Positions 25,005 to 37,270 of a stretch of DNA of 64,000 nucleotides are shown one piece after another. Position 1 is the stretch's first letter, and the number at the start of each line of letters is the position of its first letter. Position numbers and translations under genes: made by a program. The notes beneath the pieces were generated by a model, which searched no databases, was not told the origin of the DNA, and was given only the letters and a program-made list of their open reading frames with translations. This DNA is from Niebla homalea (lineage: Eukaryota > Ascomycota > Lecanoromycetes > Lecanorales > Ramalinaceae): positions 181,758 to 245,757 of the forward strand of contig JAHGAU010000043.1 of assembly GCA_019925105.1 (NCBI GenBank), in the 5' to 3' direction.

Positions 25005-25490
25005 CTAACTCGGATTGCTGACCCAGTTGACCGTTAACTCCCCGTTAGTCACGTCATTACCATCAGTAGGATCACTACCGCAAGCAGTACTGGCCATAAG
25101 CGTTAGCTCAGTGTACGCCCTTCACAAAAAAATGATTTCGAATTCCTCACCATCCATGGTCCAGCAAGTTCTTCACATACGTCGCTGCTTGTCCGGCAGT
25201 GTACGAGCCGCCGGGAAGGTTTTGATAGAACGCACAAGTGTTCTTAGAGCAAGTAATATGGGAGCCGTCCACATAAGGTGAGTTCTGGTTCAAGTTGAGG
25301 ATTTGATTGTAAATTGTTGTGAGGACATTGCCCTGGGAGGCGCAATTGCTGCTACCTATAGACCCGGTCAGTCTTGGATATCGTAAAGGGCGTAGGAAGA
25401 TGGGAGATTTTGACCTCGACAATTGATACCAAGGGCATCAACAGCTGTCATGCTGCTTATGGCGGTGATAACGATAGTTGAGTAATGCAT
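25005..25490 (-). CDS. KP4-like (killer-toxin-fold) secreted protein, three exons
   Basis: Small Cys-rich secreted protein of the KP4-like family; KP4 itself is a fungal killer toxin proposed to block calcium channels. ATG at 25,490. Exons 25,490-25,415, 25,355-25,151 and 25,089-25,005 (stop TAG) total 366 nt, or 121 residues. Intron 1 (59 nt) has an unusual GTCAAA donor and a TATAG acceptor; intron 2 (61 nt) has GTGAGG, a GCTAAC branch-like site and CAG. The first 19 residues (MHYSTIVITAISSMTAVDA) look like a signal peptide. Family motifs are LGINCRG at the mature N-terminus, GSHITC, CAFYQNLPGG, LLDHG and a C-terminal NGELTVNWVSNP. The conserved Cys after LLDHG is created across intron 2. 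Six Cys are predicted in the mature part. The gene is GC-normal, not RIPed, and lies about 0.5 kb from a RIPed retroelement block. Intron boundaries are by eye. Confidence 0.85.
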
Positions 25491-25614
25491 GTTGATTGAC
25501 GGTCTTTGAACTTGCTGGGAGTTGGATTTATTGATTGCTGTAATTTCGGCTAGGAGGAGTATTCGTAATTTGAGAAGGATAGTGAGTATGAGCATGGAAA
25601 CAGACTCGGAAGGA

Positions 25615-25635
25615 GGCCTTACTTATAGTCCTCGA
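25615..25635 (-). promoter_or_regulatory. TATA-like site upstream of KP4-like gene
   Basis: The minus strand reads ACTATAAGTAAGG, about 130 bp before the ATG, with a C/A-rich leader between. It is a plausible core promoter on position and sequence only. Confidence 0.35.
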
Positions 25636-25798
25636 CCACTAGTCATTTTCTATCATAGGATTACACATATGGGCCTGCTGATCCAATAATTGCATGTGAG
25701 ACAAGCTGTGCATTCCTTTCGCTCGCGGTGTTGGGGAGCGATTCGACGGATGTGATTTCCGCCATGGGGGCCAGTGGAGAAAAGTTGCATATGATGTC

Positions 25799-26140
25799 AA
25801 TCCAAGACGACACAGAACGGTCGAGAGAGGACTGTACTCATTGCCTATGACGTACGTAGTGTCCGGAAACGCAAGTTCTCACACACCCATTTAAGACGAC
25901 GCTGAACAGCCGAGATGGCTGTACTTATTGTTACAACCATCCAAGACGACGCCGAACAGCCGAGATGGCTGTACTTATCGTTTATTACGTACGTAGTATC
26001 CGGAAACGCAAATTCTCTCACACCCATCCAGTACTTATTGCTTATAACGTACGTAATGGAAACGCAAGTTCTTACACACCCATCCAAGACGACGCCGAAC
26101 AGCCGAGATGACTGTACTCGTTGCCCATGGGGTACCCAAC
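25799..26140. repeat. Composite tandem array of two modules (about 40 and 48 bp)
   Basis: Module A (ACGTACGTA..CCGGAAACGCAAGTTCT...CACACCCAT) occurs three times, near 25,850, 25,988 and 26,048. Module B (CCAAGACGACGCCGAACAGCCGAGATGGCTGTACTTATTG) occurs four times, near 25,800, 25,892, 25,943 and 26,083. The order is B-A-B-B-A-A-B. Module B contains a perfect 6-bp stem ACAGCC-GAGAT-GGCTGT. Open frames on both strands here are by-products of the repetition. Confidence 0.75.
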
Positions 26141-26409
26141 GTCCCAAAAAGCAAGGTTTCAGATACCCCATTCCCTAGCCTTACAGGTAGCAAGGATCGA
26201 GGAAGGGGAGGAAAAAGCCCGCTGCTAGGAGCTTAGCCGGTTACCGTCTGCCAGAGAATTGCTATGCAAATTCAGTCTGAATTTGAAGCCCGAAGCCGTC
26301 CGACTGCAGCCTAAAAGGAAAACGTATGCAGCATGAGATACGTGAGGCTGTAGCAGATTCCAAGCCTGAAACGCAAAAGTCGTCTGATTGCAGCCCATTG
26401 CTGAAAAGG
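26141..26409. other. Spacer between tandem arrays
   Basis: GC-normal. TCCGACTGCAGCC near 26,298 and TCTGATTGCAGCC near 26,382 form a short diverged direct repeat. No gene is seen. Confidence 0.4.
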
Positions 26410-26563
26410 TGGACTGAAGGGGTGGACTGAAGGGATGGACTGAAGGGATGGACTGAAGGGCTGGACTGAAGAGGTGGACTGAAGGGCTGGACTGAAGGGC
26501 TGGACTGAAGAGGTGGACTGAAGGGCTGGACTGAAGGGCTGGACTGAAAGGGTGGCTGAAGAG
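26410..26563. repeat. 13-bp minisatellite, about 11 perfect cores
   Basis: The unit TGGACTGAAGGGN occurs at 26,410, 26,423, 26,436 and so on every 13 bp to 26,540, with a degenerate twelfth unit. Because 13 is not a multiple of 3, the open minus frame (26,633-26,262) repeats every 13 residues (SPSVQPFSPPLQS). I treat that frame as a repeat artefact, since no start or splice context supports a gene. Confidence 0.85.
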
Positions 26564-26762
26564 CTTGCTCAGGGCCCGGTGACTTCATAGTGTTTTCGGC
26601 CTGTCCAAATGGGAGCATGCGGAAGTCAGGCATAGCTGGCGGGGGTTAAGCATGGCCTCAGACCGGTGAGGAGCATGCTCAGTGCTCAAGGTCCCCATTT
26701 CAAACACGGTGTTTTTGGCCCTGGTGTAATGGGGCATATGGGTATACAGCGGTTCCTCAGGT

Positions 26763-26810
26763 GGTGAGGTGAGTGGTGAGGTGGGTGGTGAGGTGGGTGG
26801 TAAAGTGGGG
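26763..26810. repeat. 12-bp tandem repeat, four units
   Basis: GGTGAGGTGAGT, GGTGAGGTGGGT twice, then GGTAAAGTGGGG. It sits exactly at the border where GC-normal sequence gives way to AT-rich DNA. Confidence 0.75.
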
Positions 26811-27246
26811 GGGAAAAAAGAAAGAAAAAAAACCCTTAAGTCCAAAAAAGTCTTAGTCAATAATCTATAGATACTTATCAATATAAAATCTTTTTGAACG
26901 GTTATTTCTTAACTATTAAAATATATAAACAATCCTTTTAATTAGTTTTATTAGTAAGCCTTTTTAAAAGTAAAAAAGCTTAAATATTATTAGATCTTAA
27001 TAAACCATTTATTTTTCAAAACTATTAGTTTCAAAAAAATTGAAAGTCTAGTTTTTATAAAACGAGTTTTTTTTGACTATATATTAATAAATATTTATAG
27101 AAACTAAGAAAAGGAAAATTAAAGAAAAGCCAAAAAGTATATATATAAAGTGAAGGCATTTAGGCTTATAAAAGGGACTAGTAAAAAGGCTGAGAACTTA
27201 TATATATTAGAGATTTTATTATTATATAGATTATCTTATCTAACTT
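26811..27246. other. AT-rich spacer, no gene
   Basis: A purine run (26,811-26,832) followed by AT-rich, stop-filled DNA. No terminal repeats or coding traces recognised. Confidence 0.4.
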
Positions 27247-27484
27247 TGTCAGACGTGAGGACGCATAAGAGTCGATGGGGTATGTCTGGATTAAGTGTAT
27301 TAAGTATGTATATATAATCTATATAGGAAGCATGAATCTATCTGCATGAAATACCCGGGTGGTTTAAGATGTACGGCCAGGTGATAATATCTATACGTAC
27401 TATGGTAGTATCTTGGTACCGTTCGTATAACGGCTTAATAATACTTTATATAATATTATTACTACGCCTATACCCAGGCTGATA
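27247..27484 (-). repeat. LTR of Copia A, weakly RIPed copy
   Basis: Begins TGTCAGACGTGAGG and ends CCCAGGCTGATA. It retains far more CpA than the LTR at 7,561, so it is closer to the ancestral sequence. Confidence 0.75.
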
Positions 27485-28330
27485 TAACCCTTTAAATCGT
27501 AATACTATTACGGTGATAGTTTAGATCCTGGATACCCTTATTATGGCCACCTTTTAATTGCTAACATACCGTAATTTTTATAGGTGAAAAATGCGTCTTA
27601 AATTTAAAGTTAAAAGTATTAAGTGAAAAATCAATAACCCTAAAAGTAATAATAATGATGGAATATTTATATTTTAAGTTAGTCCGGAGCTTTATATATA
27701 TTCGATTAAGCTTCGGGTATTAACTTAAGTAATCTTATTAAGTATTTATTATTAAGTATACGCCGAGAAAAGTTAAAAAGTTAAAAATTAATAAAATCGT
27801 AAAAATAAATAAACCCGGAAAGATTATCGTGTACCCGGTTTATACTCGTAATTTTTTTTAAGAGTTAAATCTTTTAAAAATGATATCTTCGGGGTTTTAC
27901 TGAGTGATATTATAATATAGGGTTTTAATTATTATCTTTAAGGACGTAAAGTCCGTAGATTCTTATAAAAAACATTAGGATTTATTTATTGCGGTAAAGG
28001 CGGAATTTCTCTATATTATAATAAACTCCTTTATTATTAAAAAGGACGGTGGATACGACGTTAATCGGAGAGTTAGGTATATATATTACATTATAAAGTA
28101 TAATAAAACCGTCACCCTTTAAGGTATTAACGTTTATTACAATTTTATTATAAATAGTAATTTTAAGGTTACCGGTCTTAATAACGATACTATTGTTCTT
28201 TCTATTTAACTTTTTTATAAAACGATTTTTCATCATTTTATTATAGGTATACTATAACCCGGTACCTATAATCCATAATGATTGAAGGTTATAGGTATTT
28301 AATAACGGCTTTATAACTTTAATAATATTT
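27247..28330 (-). mobile_element. Copia family A copy with large internal deletion
   Basis: The left end is an LTR (27,247-27,484) related to those at 7,561 and 13,041. It is followed by internal 3' sequence matching 7,796-8,280. After about 27,965 the sequence jumps to protease-region DNA (equivalent to about 11,450-11,700 of the full copy), so roughly 3.2 kb covering integrase to RNase H is gone. The minus-strand frame 28,236-27,982 shows the Copia protease-type block GFIILYNVIYIPNSPINVVS. No 5' LTR was found at the right end. Confidence 0.7.
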
Positions 28331-29559
28331 TGAGATAAGACTTAAGGCCTTCATAATATAACGCTAAAGACGGCTGCTTTAAGAATATCTTGCGGTTTAA
28401 ATAAAGGCCCTTTTTAAGGTAAAAGCTTTTAAAAGGAGTGAGTCTTTACTCCCTTAACTACTTACGGAAAATGCTAAACTACTTTTTCAGTAGCGTATAT
28501 AAAAAGCTAATGTTATTAGCTTATAGTTATTGATTTAACGATGGATTTATCGGTTATAAACATTACGTGGACAGAAAAACGCGTTACTCAGATGAAGCAG
28601 GTGAAGCAGATCCTTCGGTTCTGTGAGTAGAGCAGGGTGGTATAATTCATAATACGGAAAGGTGCTATTTAAGACTTAAGATTATTAAGTAATTACTTTA
28701 CTTGTTTCTTTTTTTCGTTTACAGTTAAAGAATAAAAGTACCCGCGCTTTTAAGATATCGACTTTATAAATACTTTAAAGGTAACCCGTTGCTCTTTTAT
28801 TATTATCACTTTGAATTGAGAATTATTTCTATTTTTAGTTTTTTTTTATATATTTACTTTTATTAATAGAACTTTCTTATCTAGCTTAATTTAATATTTT
28901 ATATTTAGAGTTTCTTATCGGACTCGCGGGCCTATTTTAATTTTAGCGATAACTTAATATTTTTCTTTTTATTTATCTTAAATTTTGTTTCGCTCTTTAT
29001 CCTTAATTAATATAATAACTTTTTTACGTATAGACTTTTTTAATTTTGCCTTTAACCGAACAATTATTCCTTAATTATAGATAGGATATTGAGATTTATA
29101 TCCGTAGAATACCTCTTAAATTAGAAAGTTAAATATACTTCGGATTTATTCTTAATACATTTTTAAAGTTAAACATATCTTAATTTTACGTAGAAGTATT
29201 GATTATAGTAATTAATTGAGTTTTATTTATAAAGAAAACGGCTGTAATAATCATATTAAATAAATAGATTAATAGATTAAGCTAATTAACTAAAATCGGC
29301 AGATTAAGCTAATTAAATAGATTCGGCAGATTAAGCTGATTAAACAGAAGGACCGATTATAGTTCAAGTTGAATTACCCGCTATTAAGGGAGTTGAGCTT
29401 ACTTGCTTAATACAATTATATATATTAATGGCTTCGTCGTAAGTAATTTTCTTATTTAAAATTAATATTAATTTAACTAAGTTTAAAACAGATTTTATTA
29501 ATAAGGCGATAACCATTTTTTCCGTATATAATTAGTCTATTAAATTATTAATAAGAGAT
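28331..29559. other. AT-rich region, possibly LINE 5' UTR or repeat debris
   Basis: Contains a less-mutated patch near 28,575-28,640 (GATGAAGCAGGTGAAGCAG). Near 29,270-29,345 there are three short direct repeats of AGATTAAGCTAATTAA. Part may be the 5' UTR of the LINE that follows, but the other LINE copy leaves the window before this could be compared. Confidence 0.4.
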
Positions 29560-32500
29560 GAGATTAGGAATAGCGATGAACAAAGGGACCCCAGAGGTCC
29601 AAAATGATACGTATACGTATAGCTTGAGTAATAGCGAGACTAATGCCTTAATTACGAAAAATATAAATAGTATCATAATTAAGAATAAAGGATTATACGG
29701 GTAAATAGCCTATATTAATAAAGGCAACGGGAAATCGTATAAATAACGCGATAATAACGCAACGAACGATCGTTAAATTAAATAAAAAAGTTATAGTCAA
29801 TAATATATATATAAAAAAACGTATAAAACGCGTAAAAAATTAGTAAGTAAAGAAAAGCGTAAAAAAGATCGGGGCGGTAACAATAACGGGAAAAAAAGGC
29901 GACGAATATAGGCGGAGTAAATATAATATTAACGGTTTTAAAGGTATATAAAATAACATAAGAATTTAAAAAAAAAATAAACCTATAAATAATTGAAAAC
30001 GGGGAATAAAATAAATAATACGATAAATACATAAAGGAATTAAAATTTTAAAAAAAATAAAGGCGGTAAACGGACTATTTATAACGGAGTAAACGGTTAT
30101 TACGTTAAAGATTTAACCGATATTATAAGTAAAATTATAGAAAATAAAAAACCTCTATTAAAAAAAATTGAAAGTTAAAAGAATTAAAATATTTAAAAGA
30201 AGCTTATGAAGTAATAATAAAATTATTAATAAAAGGTAAAAAAAAAAAGATTAGAAAGTAAACGAATAAAATTAAAGGGTCATAACGAAAGCCCTTTAAA
30301 TAAAGGAAACTTAAATAATAAAAGCTATAAAGAAAGAATACGTAATAGTTAAAAAGGAAATAATATAAGTTAAAAAGAAAACGGCAGCGTTAAGAAAAAC
30401 GAAAACGGTAATAATCCGTTTAATAACTGAAGAAAAAAGGAATATTATGATAAAGGTAAACTTTTTATAACTTAAAAAACGTTGAAAATAACGGAAAAGC
30501 TATTAACGGAGTAAATTAGTACCGTATATAAATTATAAAACCGAAATATCCTCCTTAATATGGCGTCTTTAAAGGTAAAAAAGAATTAAAGAAATTAAAA
30601 ATATAAACCGGTAAAAACGGGTTTAAAATATTAAAAATATTAAAATAATTATTTATTATTATAATCAAAAAAATATATTTAATACGCTTTATAAAAGTAA
30701 AAAAGGAATTTACTTTAAGGCGTATAAAAAGGGAAAATACGGTTTTTTATCCCGGATTAAAAATCGTTAATTATAAGCTCCCCCCGGTAATAAAAAGGCC
30801 GGATACCTTAAGACGGGTAAAAAGGTACTTTATAATTATATCAAATAAATTATTAACGAGGATACATAATAATATTTTCAATAGAAAAACTATTAAAGAG
30901 GGTCCCTCAAATTAATTTAACCGTAAAATAAAGTAATGAGTATTTATTAATATTTTAAATATTAAAATTACGGGTATGTTATTATAAAATACCCTAACAA
31001 TATAAAGTATATAATATATATGAAAAGATATAATATATACAAATACGCGGGCTTAATAAATAAAAGCCTCTTTCAAAATATATATAGATATACGGCGTAC
31101 GGGAAGGATAAATATTTAATATAAAACCCGGGATACCCGGTAAAACTAAGGAAATCAAACGTAAAGAAATTGAAATAACCGTTAAGGTTTCACGGTATAA
31201 TTTATATAAAATTAAGCCAATAAATTAATTAAAAACAGTCTTAAAGTAAGAATAAAATTAATTAAATAAAGACGGACAAAAAGCTATAATGAATAATATA
31301 AAAAAAAAGAAACTTATTATAATATTAATCTCTAAGTCCGGCCGTTTTAAGGTAACAATAATAACTATAAAAAACTTAAAACAAATAATATTTAAATTTA
31401 ATATAAAACTAATAATTTAAATAAAAACAAACGGAAAAGCCTTAACGGAAATTAATATGTAATATATTATTACTTTTAAGAATAATATAATATACTGTAT
31501 AAAATAAAGTAATTAAAATAATATTATTAATATTTAAGTTTAAAAAGGTAAAAACCGTTAATATTAAAATAATATAAAATTATTATATAACCCGTATATA
31601 TATTCTTTAATTAACTTAAATAAAGTGTTTTTTTTTCGTTTAAGGGAAATAAAATAATCCGGATATACTTCTTTATAATAAGAAATTAAATGTAAATAAT
31701 TAAGATATATCTTATTATTACGGAAATCCATTTATCCTTTAAATTACATAAAAAAAGAATATAGAAAACGATTTAAATATTTATAATATATAAAATCCGT
31801 TATTAATTAATAAAATAAAACTTTTTATAATATTATTACTTAAAAGGGTTATAATTATACATGGGGAAGATGTTATATTAAGAACTATAACCTTTATTAT
31901 AATATAAGGAATAAATAAGGCCGTATAATTAATTATATTAAATTAAAAAAGCTATTAATAATTATTATAATATTTAACTTTTTATCAACGATATGTTAAA
32001 ATATTATAACGTAAAAAAACCGGGGATTTAAAATAATAATTAATTTAACGTTTAATACGGGGGGAATTATTAACGTAATAATAATATATAAGTTTTAAGA
32101 ACTTAGACTTAAAATATAATTTATATTATATATTAATATAAATAACCTTAAATTAATCGATTAATATAACGCCGTTAATATTAACGAGGAAGGTATAAAA
32201 AATGATTAAAGAGGTCAAGGTATATATAACGGTAGAAAAAGTAATAACATAATTAATAAAGCTTCCCCGGTTAAATAATAAGGATTAAATTAATTTTTTT
32301 ATAAAATAAATAATAAAAGCATTAAACGAAATAATTAACGTAGTAATTTCAATAATAAAACGGTTTTAAAAAGTTAAGACTTATTATAATAAAAAATACA
32401 TAATAACGATAATAAAAGTAAGAACGTTAATTAAATAAATTATTAAATATAAAAGTTAAAAGACGTTTATAAAATTAAAGGAAGCTTAAAAGGAAAGAAA

Positions 32501-34490
32501 AGGATTATTAATAAGGTTAAGTAAATATATTTTTAATTAATAGTTTACGATTTAACCGTTTCCTCCCGTAAAATATAAAAGTTAACGAAATATAATAAAC
32601 AGTAAAATGAGAAATTTAAACTTATTTTTAAATTTCTACTTCGTAAAAGGCTTAATAATATAATGTTTAATACCTTTAATAATAAAATTAAAACTTTTAA
32701 AAAGCTTTGTCCCCTCCTTTATTAATCGTAGATTTTACGGATATTAAAAGAACTATATATTTTGATATAATAATGATTATTAATAAGAAAATAATTTTAA
32801 AGATAATAATTAAAGCGATCAATCAAGTAAAAAAAAATTAAAGTTTTTAGGTTAAACGGAATTCCGAAAAAGTTTTTAATAATAACAATGTTATTATTTA
32901 AGAAGGTTTTTATTGATTTAGTTTAAGTTTATTATAAGGTTAATTATTATTTCCGTAAATTTAAAAAGGCTAAAACAATTATCCTTAAAAAATTAATTGG
33001 GTTAAATTACTTAACAATAAAAGCTTATAAGCCAATTCTATTCCGTTATATGTTAAGGAAAACTCTAGAAACGGTAATTATAAAGATCCTTAGCGATTAC
33101 GCGGAGAAAAATATAGGTTTTTCTTTAACTAATAAATCAATATAAAAGGAAAAAATTAATAAAAACGGCTTTAAAAGGTTTAACTAACCGCATATATATA
33201 ATATAAGGTTATAAAAAGAAATACATAGTAAGCTTTCTTTTTTTTAACGTTATTAAAGTTTTCGATAAAATAAACTAATAAAGATTACTTTATAATTTAT
33301 AGAATAAAAAAATATTACCTTTCTTTATAAATTAAATAAAAACTTTTCAAGTACTTAAATAATATTAATTGATTTAAGTTAGAGGATAAGCTTAATAAAG
33401 TTAGTTATGACCGGAATACCTTTAAAGTTACTTATTTCTTTAATTTTATTCCTTTTTTTTAATAATCCGTTGATTAAAAAATTAATAAAGTTAAAATAAA
33501 AAGTTTAAATAAAAGGCTTTATTAATAATATTTACCTTTTAACCAATCATATATCAGTTTATATAAATTACTTAAAAGTTAAAATAGACTTATAAAATTT
33601 ACTTACGGTAAATAAAGAAATATAATATTTAATTTATATTATATAAATATAAACTTATTTATATAATTAAAAGCTTAAAGCTATATAATATAATAATTAT
33701 AGTAGATTTAAATAGAATTATAGTAAAACAGGCAGTTAATATTAAAGTTTTTAGCCTTTAGATGGATAAAAAGCTCAATTAAAAGATTTATATTAAAAAA
33801 GAAGTCTAAAAGAAAATATTTTAATTAAAAAAGTCTTTATTTGCCTTATAATATTAACGTAAGAAGTTACCTTATAGAAGGCTAAAACGGTTTATTAAAT
33901 AATAATAAAGCTAATTATAACGTACGCAATAGTTATTTGATAGGTACTTCAAAATACCTTTAAATATAGGAAAAAGGTTATTTAATAACTATAAAAGGTT
34001 TAAAACCGATACTTAAGAGCTTTTTAGATAAATAACTGCTTGAATAAGACTTAAAAGAGGTATATACCCGGTTATATTAATAGGGAATAAGTATATCCGC
34101 TTAAACTTTAAGATGTCTCGGATATAAAAAAATGAAAAAAAGATATTTATCTTTTTTTAACGAGGTAAAATGAAAATAAATAAAAAAGGAAATCAATTTA
34201 ACTTACGTTTAAAAGGCTAATATAAATACGTATAAACCGTTACTTATTATAAGGGAAACGGAGGTTAAAAAGTTATAAAAATGAAAATAATAACGATCGT
34301 TAAATAACTTAAAACGCATTAAACCAAATATTAACGTAAATATAAAGGATTAATTTTTTAAAGGCGGTAATATTTAACCTTAAATAAGAAAAATATTATT
34401 AATAAGTATTTCTGTTACTATACGATTATAAGGAAAGGTGATAATATATTGATAATTTAACTCCGGACGGGAAAGAACAGCTTAATTTGT
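29560..34490 (+). mobile_element. Tad1-like non-LTR (LINE) retrotransposon, plus copy, 3'-truncated
   Basis: ORF1 begins at about 29,570, where the ATG is RIPed to ATA and is followed by codons for GTPEV, as in the better-preserved copy at the right edge. The reverse transcriptase of ORF2 is readable at about 32,945-33,110: YFRKFKKAKTIILKKLIG, then AYKPILFRYMLRKTLETVI and LSDYAE. This matches the LINE block Y-F-P..F..A.TI.L.KPGK..Y...KAYRPI.LL. Sequence matches the minus copy up to the equivalent of 59,035, so about 0.8 kb of the 3' end is missing. All frames carry RIP stops. Confidence 0.8.
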
Positions 34491-34499
34491 TTCCTTTTT

Positions 34500-36945
34500 A
34501 TTATATATACTGGTAATTAAATAAATATCAATTATGGATTAATTAATTGATTTATACTACGGATCTAGCTAGGCTTATTCCGGCGTTCCTTAATAATCGG
34601 TTTATCTAGCCTTATTACTAACCGTAAAACCTGATACTTATAAAGTTAAAACGAAAATTGGCGTTTACCTAGCCTTTACCCTTTACTCCTTAGGATAAAA
34701 GGAATCCACGGCCGTTTAAAGAAGAACTATCCGTTTATATATATCTCCTTTCTTATTTTTCCGAAGAAAATCCATAATATTACAATTAAGTCCTTAAAAG
34801 GGTTACCCCTAAACCTATTACTTTTCCGTTTCCCCGTAAGTTTACTTTATATTAATAATTTAAATACTATTTTTAAATGTTTTTACCGGTATATATGTTA
34901 TTATTATTTTAATTATATTTACCTTTTTATTTTATTATCGTGGCTATCTCTTTTAAGGACTTTTAATCAAGTCTTTTATTATCGTATCTTTTCAGCTATA
35001 AAATATACTTTCCGGTTTATATAGTTACCGTAACCGATATTTACCTTTCCTTTTCTTTCCTGGCCGGTAACGGGTTTTCTTTATGAGGTCTTTAACGACC
35101 ATATTTATACTATTAATAAAGCTAAATTAAGGCAATAAACCCAGAAGTATTATACACTTTACGGCCGCTTAAATACCTTATCTTATAAAAAGTATTTTAC
35201 GGTAATCGTTTATCCCGGTTTTTTTAATTAATCCCGTTTTAAGTTCGGTAAATAATAAATATAAAACAGATATATAATCCGCGTCCTGTTTTTTATTTAT
35301 ACCCGTAATTAACGTCCGTCCGGTTATTAACCTATATCATAAAGAAAAAATAAGTTAACTTATTTTTATTTATCCGGAATTAAATTATTAACGCGTTCTC
35401 GCTTTTCCTTATAATCCCGTAACGGCGGATATATTTATTTATTGTTTTTTCACTATTTAAAACCGGGTATTATCGCCCTTCAAGGATTAATTTTTTTATA
35501 CTTATATTAACGTTTAATTTATCGCGATATAATTTATAAAACGGTTATTTTTATTTTTACTTTTATAACCTTTTTAACTTTTACTTTCTTCGCGTTAAGC
35601 GTAAATTCATATAAATCTATACTAACTTTTAAACGTAAGTTAGATCTATTTTCTTCCTGGCTTATTCTAACTTTATTTGGGTAAAAAGGGTAGATATTTC
35701 GTTTTTATCTTTTTTTACCGGGATTTCTTAAGGTTTAATCGGATCCGCCCGTTCCTTATAATTCTAGCCGGGTATATACCTTTTTTAAAGTTTTACTTAA
35801 GCGATTAATTAATCGAAAAATAACTTAATTAATAATATAAGAACCTCGGATTTTAATATAAAGATAAAAGTCGCCTTATATATATTATTAATTACTCTTA
35901 AGTACCGGTTTTGGACATTTTATAGTTACTAAATAAGTTTTTTCTTATATGCCGGTGTACCTTTAAGAGTATATTAGATAACCGCTATATATATTAGAGC
36001 CGGTTTTATTACCGCTTAATAAAAGGTCTTAACTTTCTATAAGGTAATATTTTATATTAATGCCGTAAAAGTTATAAGGCTTTTTTCTTAAGAAATTTTT
36101 TTAACCCTTTTTTATATAATCCTTTTAATTAAGTTTCCTATTAACTTCAAAGCTGAGGACTTTAATATTAACTGCCGGTTTTATTATAATTTTACCCAGA
36201 TTTACCGTAAATATTATATTATGTAGCTTTAAGCTTTTAATTATATAAATAAATTTACATTTATATAATATAAGCTAAGCTTTATACGTTCTCACTTATT
36301 ATAAATAGACATTATAAGTTTATTTTAACTTCAAATAATTTATACGGGTAAAAATACTATAAGTTAATAAGTAAATATTATCGATAAAACCCTTAATATA
36401 GATGTTTTACTTTAACTTAATTAATTCCTTAATTAATAAGCCGTTAAGGAATAAAAATAGAATAAAGAAATAAATAACCCTAAAAGATTCCAATTATAAT
36501 AGGCTCTATTAGGCTTATCTTTCATCCTAGGTTAATTAACATTATTTAATTATTTAAAAAGCTTTTAATTTATTTTATAAAAAAAGGCAATATCCTTTTT
36601 TTCAGTGGGTTATATAAGAATCTTCAATAATTTACCTTATTAAAGGCTTCCGTAATATTTAGAGAAGAAAGGTTTATAACGTATTTTTTTATAACTTTAT
36701 ATTATATATATGTTATTAATTAAACCTTTAAGGGCTTTTTTTTTATTAACCATTTTCTCTTTATATTTATTTATTAATTAAAGAAAAGCCCGTAATCTTC
36801 TACGTAATCGCTAAGGATTTTCGTAATTACCGTTTTAAGGGTTTTCCTTCATATATAAAGGAACGTAATTAACTTACAAGCTTTTACCTCTAAATAATCT
36901 AACTTAACCGGTTTCTGAAGAATCCTTTAACGTTTTTTACATTTT
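34500..36945 (-). mobile_element. Tad1-like LINE, minus copy, 5'-truncated
   Basis: Matches 58,231-60,590 of the long copy. The 3' end lies at about 34,535 and is marked by a degenerate (AATC)n tail (GATTAATTAATTGATTT on the plus strand). Homology stops near 36,945 inside ORF2, typical of incomplete reverse transcription. It faces the plus copy 3' end to 3' end. Confidence 0.7.
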
Positions 36946-37270
36946 ACGGTACGGGCCAATTGAATATCTTTTTATGTTTTTTAGGTTTAATTTATATACG
37001 TTTTTTTATTTTATAATTTTTTCTTAAAGTTTTAATCTTTATTATATTAATTTTAACTTGTTAAATAATAATTTTAGTTTTAATTATAGAATTTATAAAA
37101 AGAATTAATTTCTTAAAAAACATAAACTGCTTTTCTTAGATCTTATATATTTGAAAAATATTATTAAGATAAAAAGTTAAATTAATAAAATTATATTCTT
37201 TTTTTAATATTACATCTGCGAATGTGCGACCTGCTTAGATCGAGTGAAAAAAATAAAGATGATTTATTCA

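Noticed and set aside
26262..26881. Minus-strand Pro/Ser repeat proteins
   Set aside because: They are translations of 13-bp and 12-bp tandem repeats with no start, splice or domain support.
29778..30032. Minus-strand AT-rich ORF inside the LINE plus copy
   Set aside because: Phe/Tyr/Ile-rich composition from AT bias; opposite strand to the element ORF.
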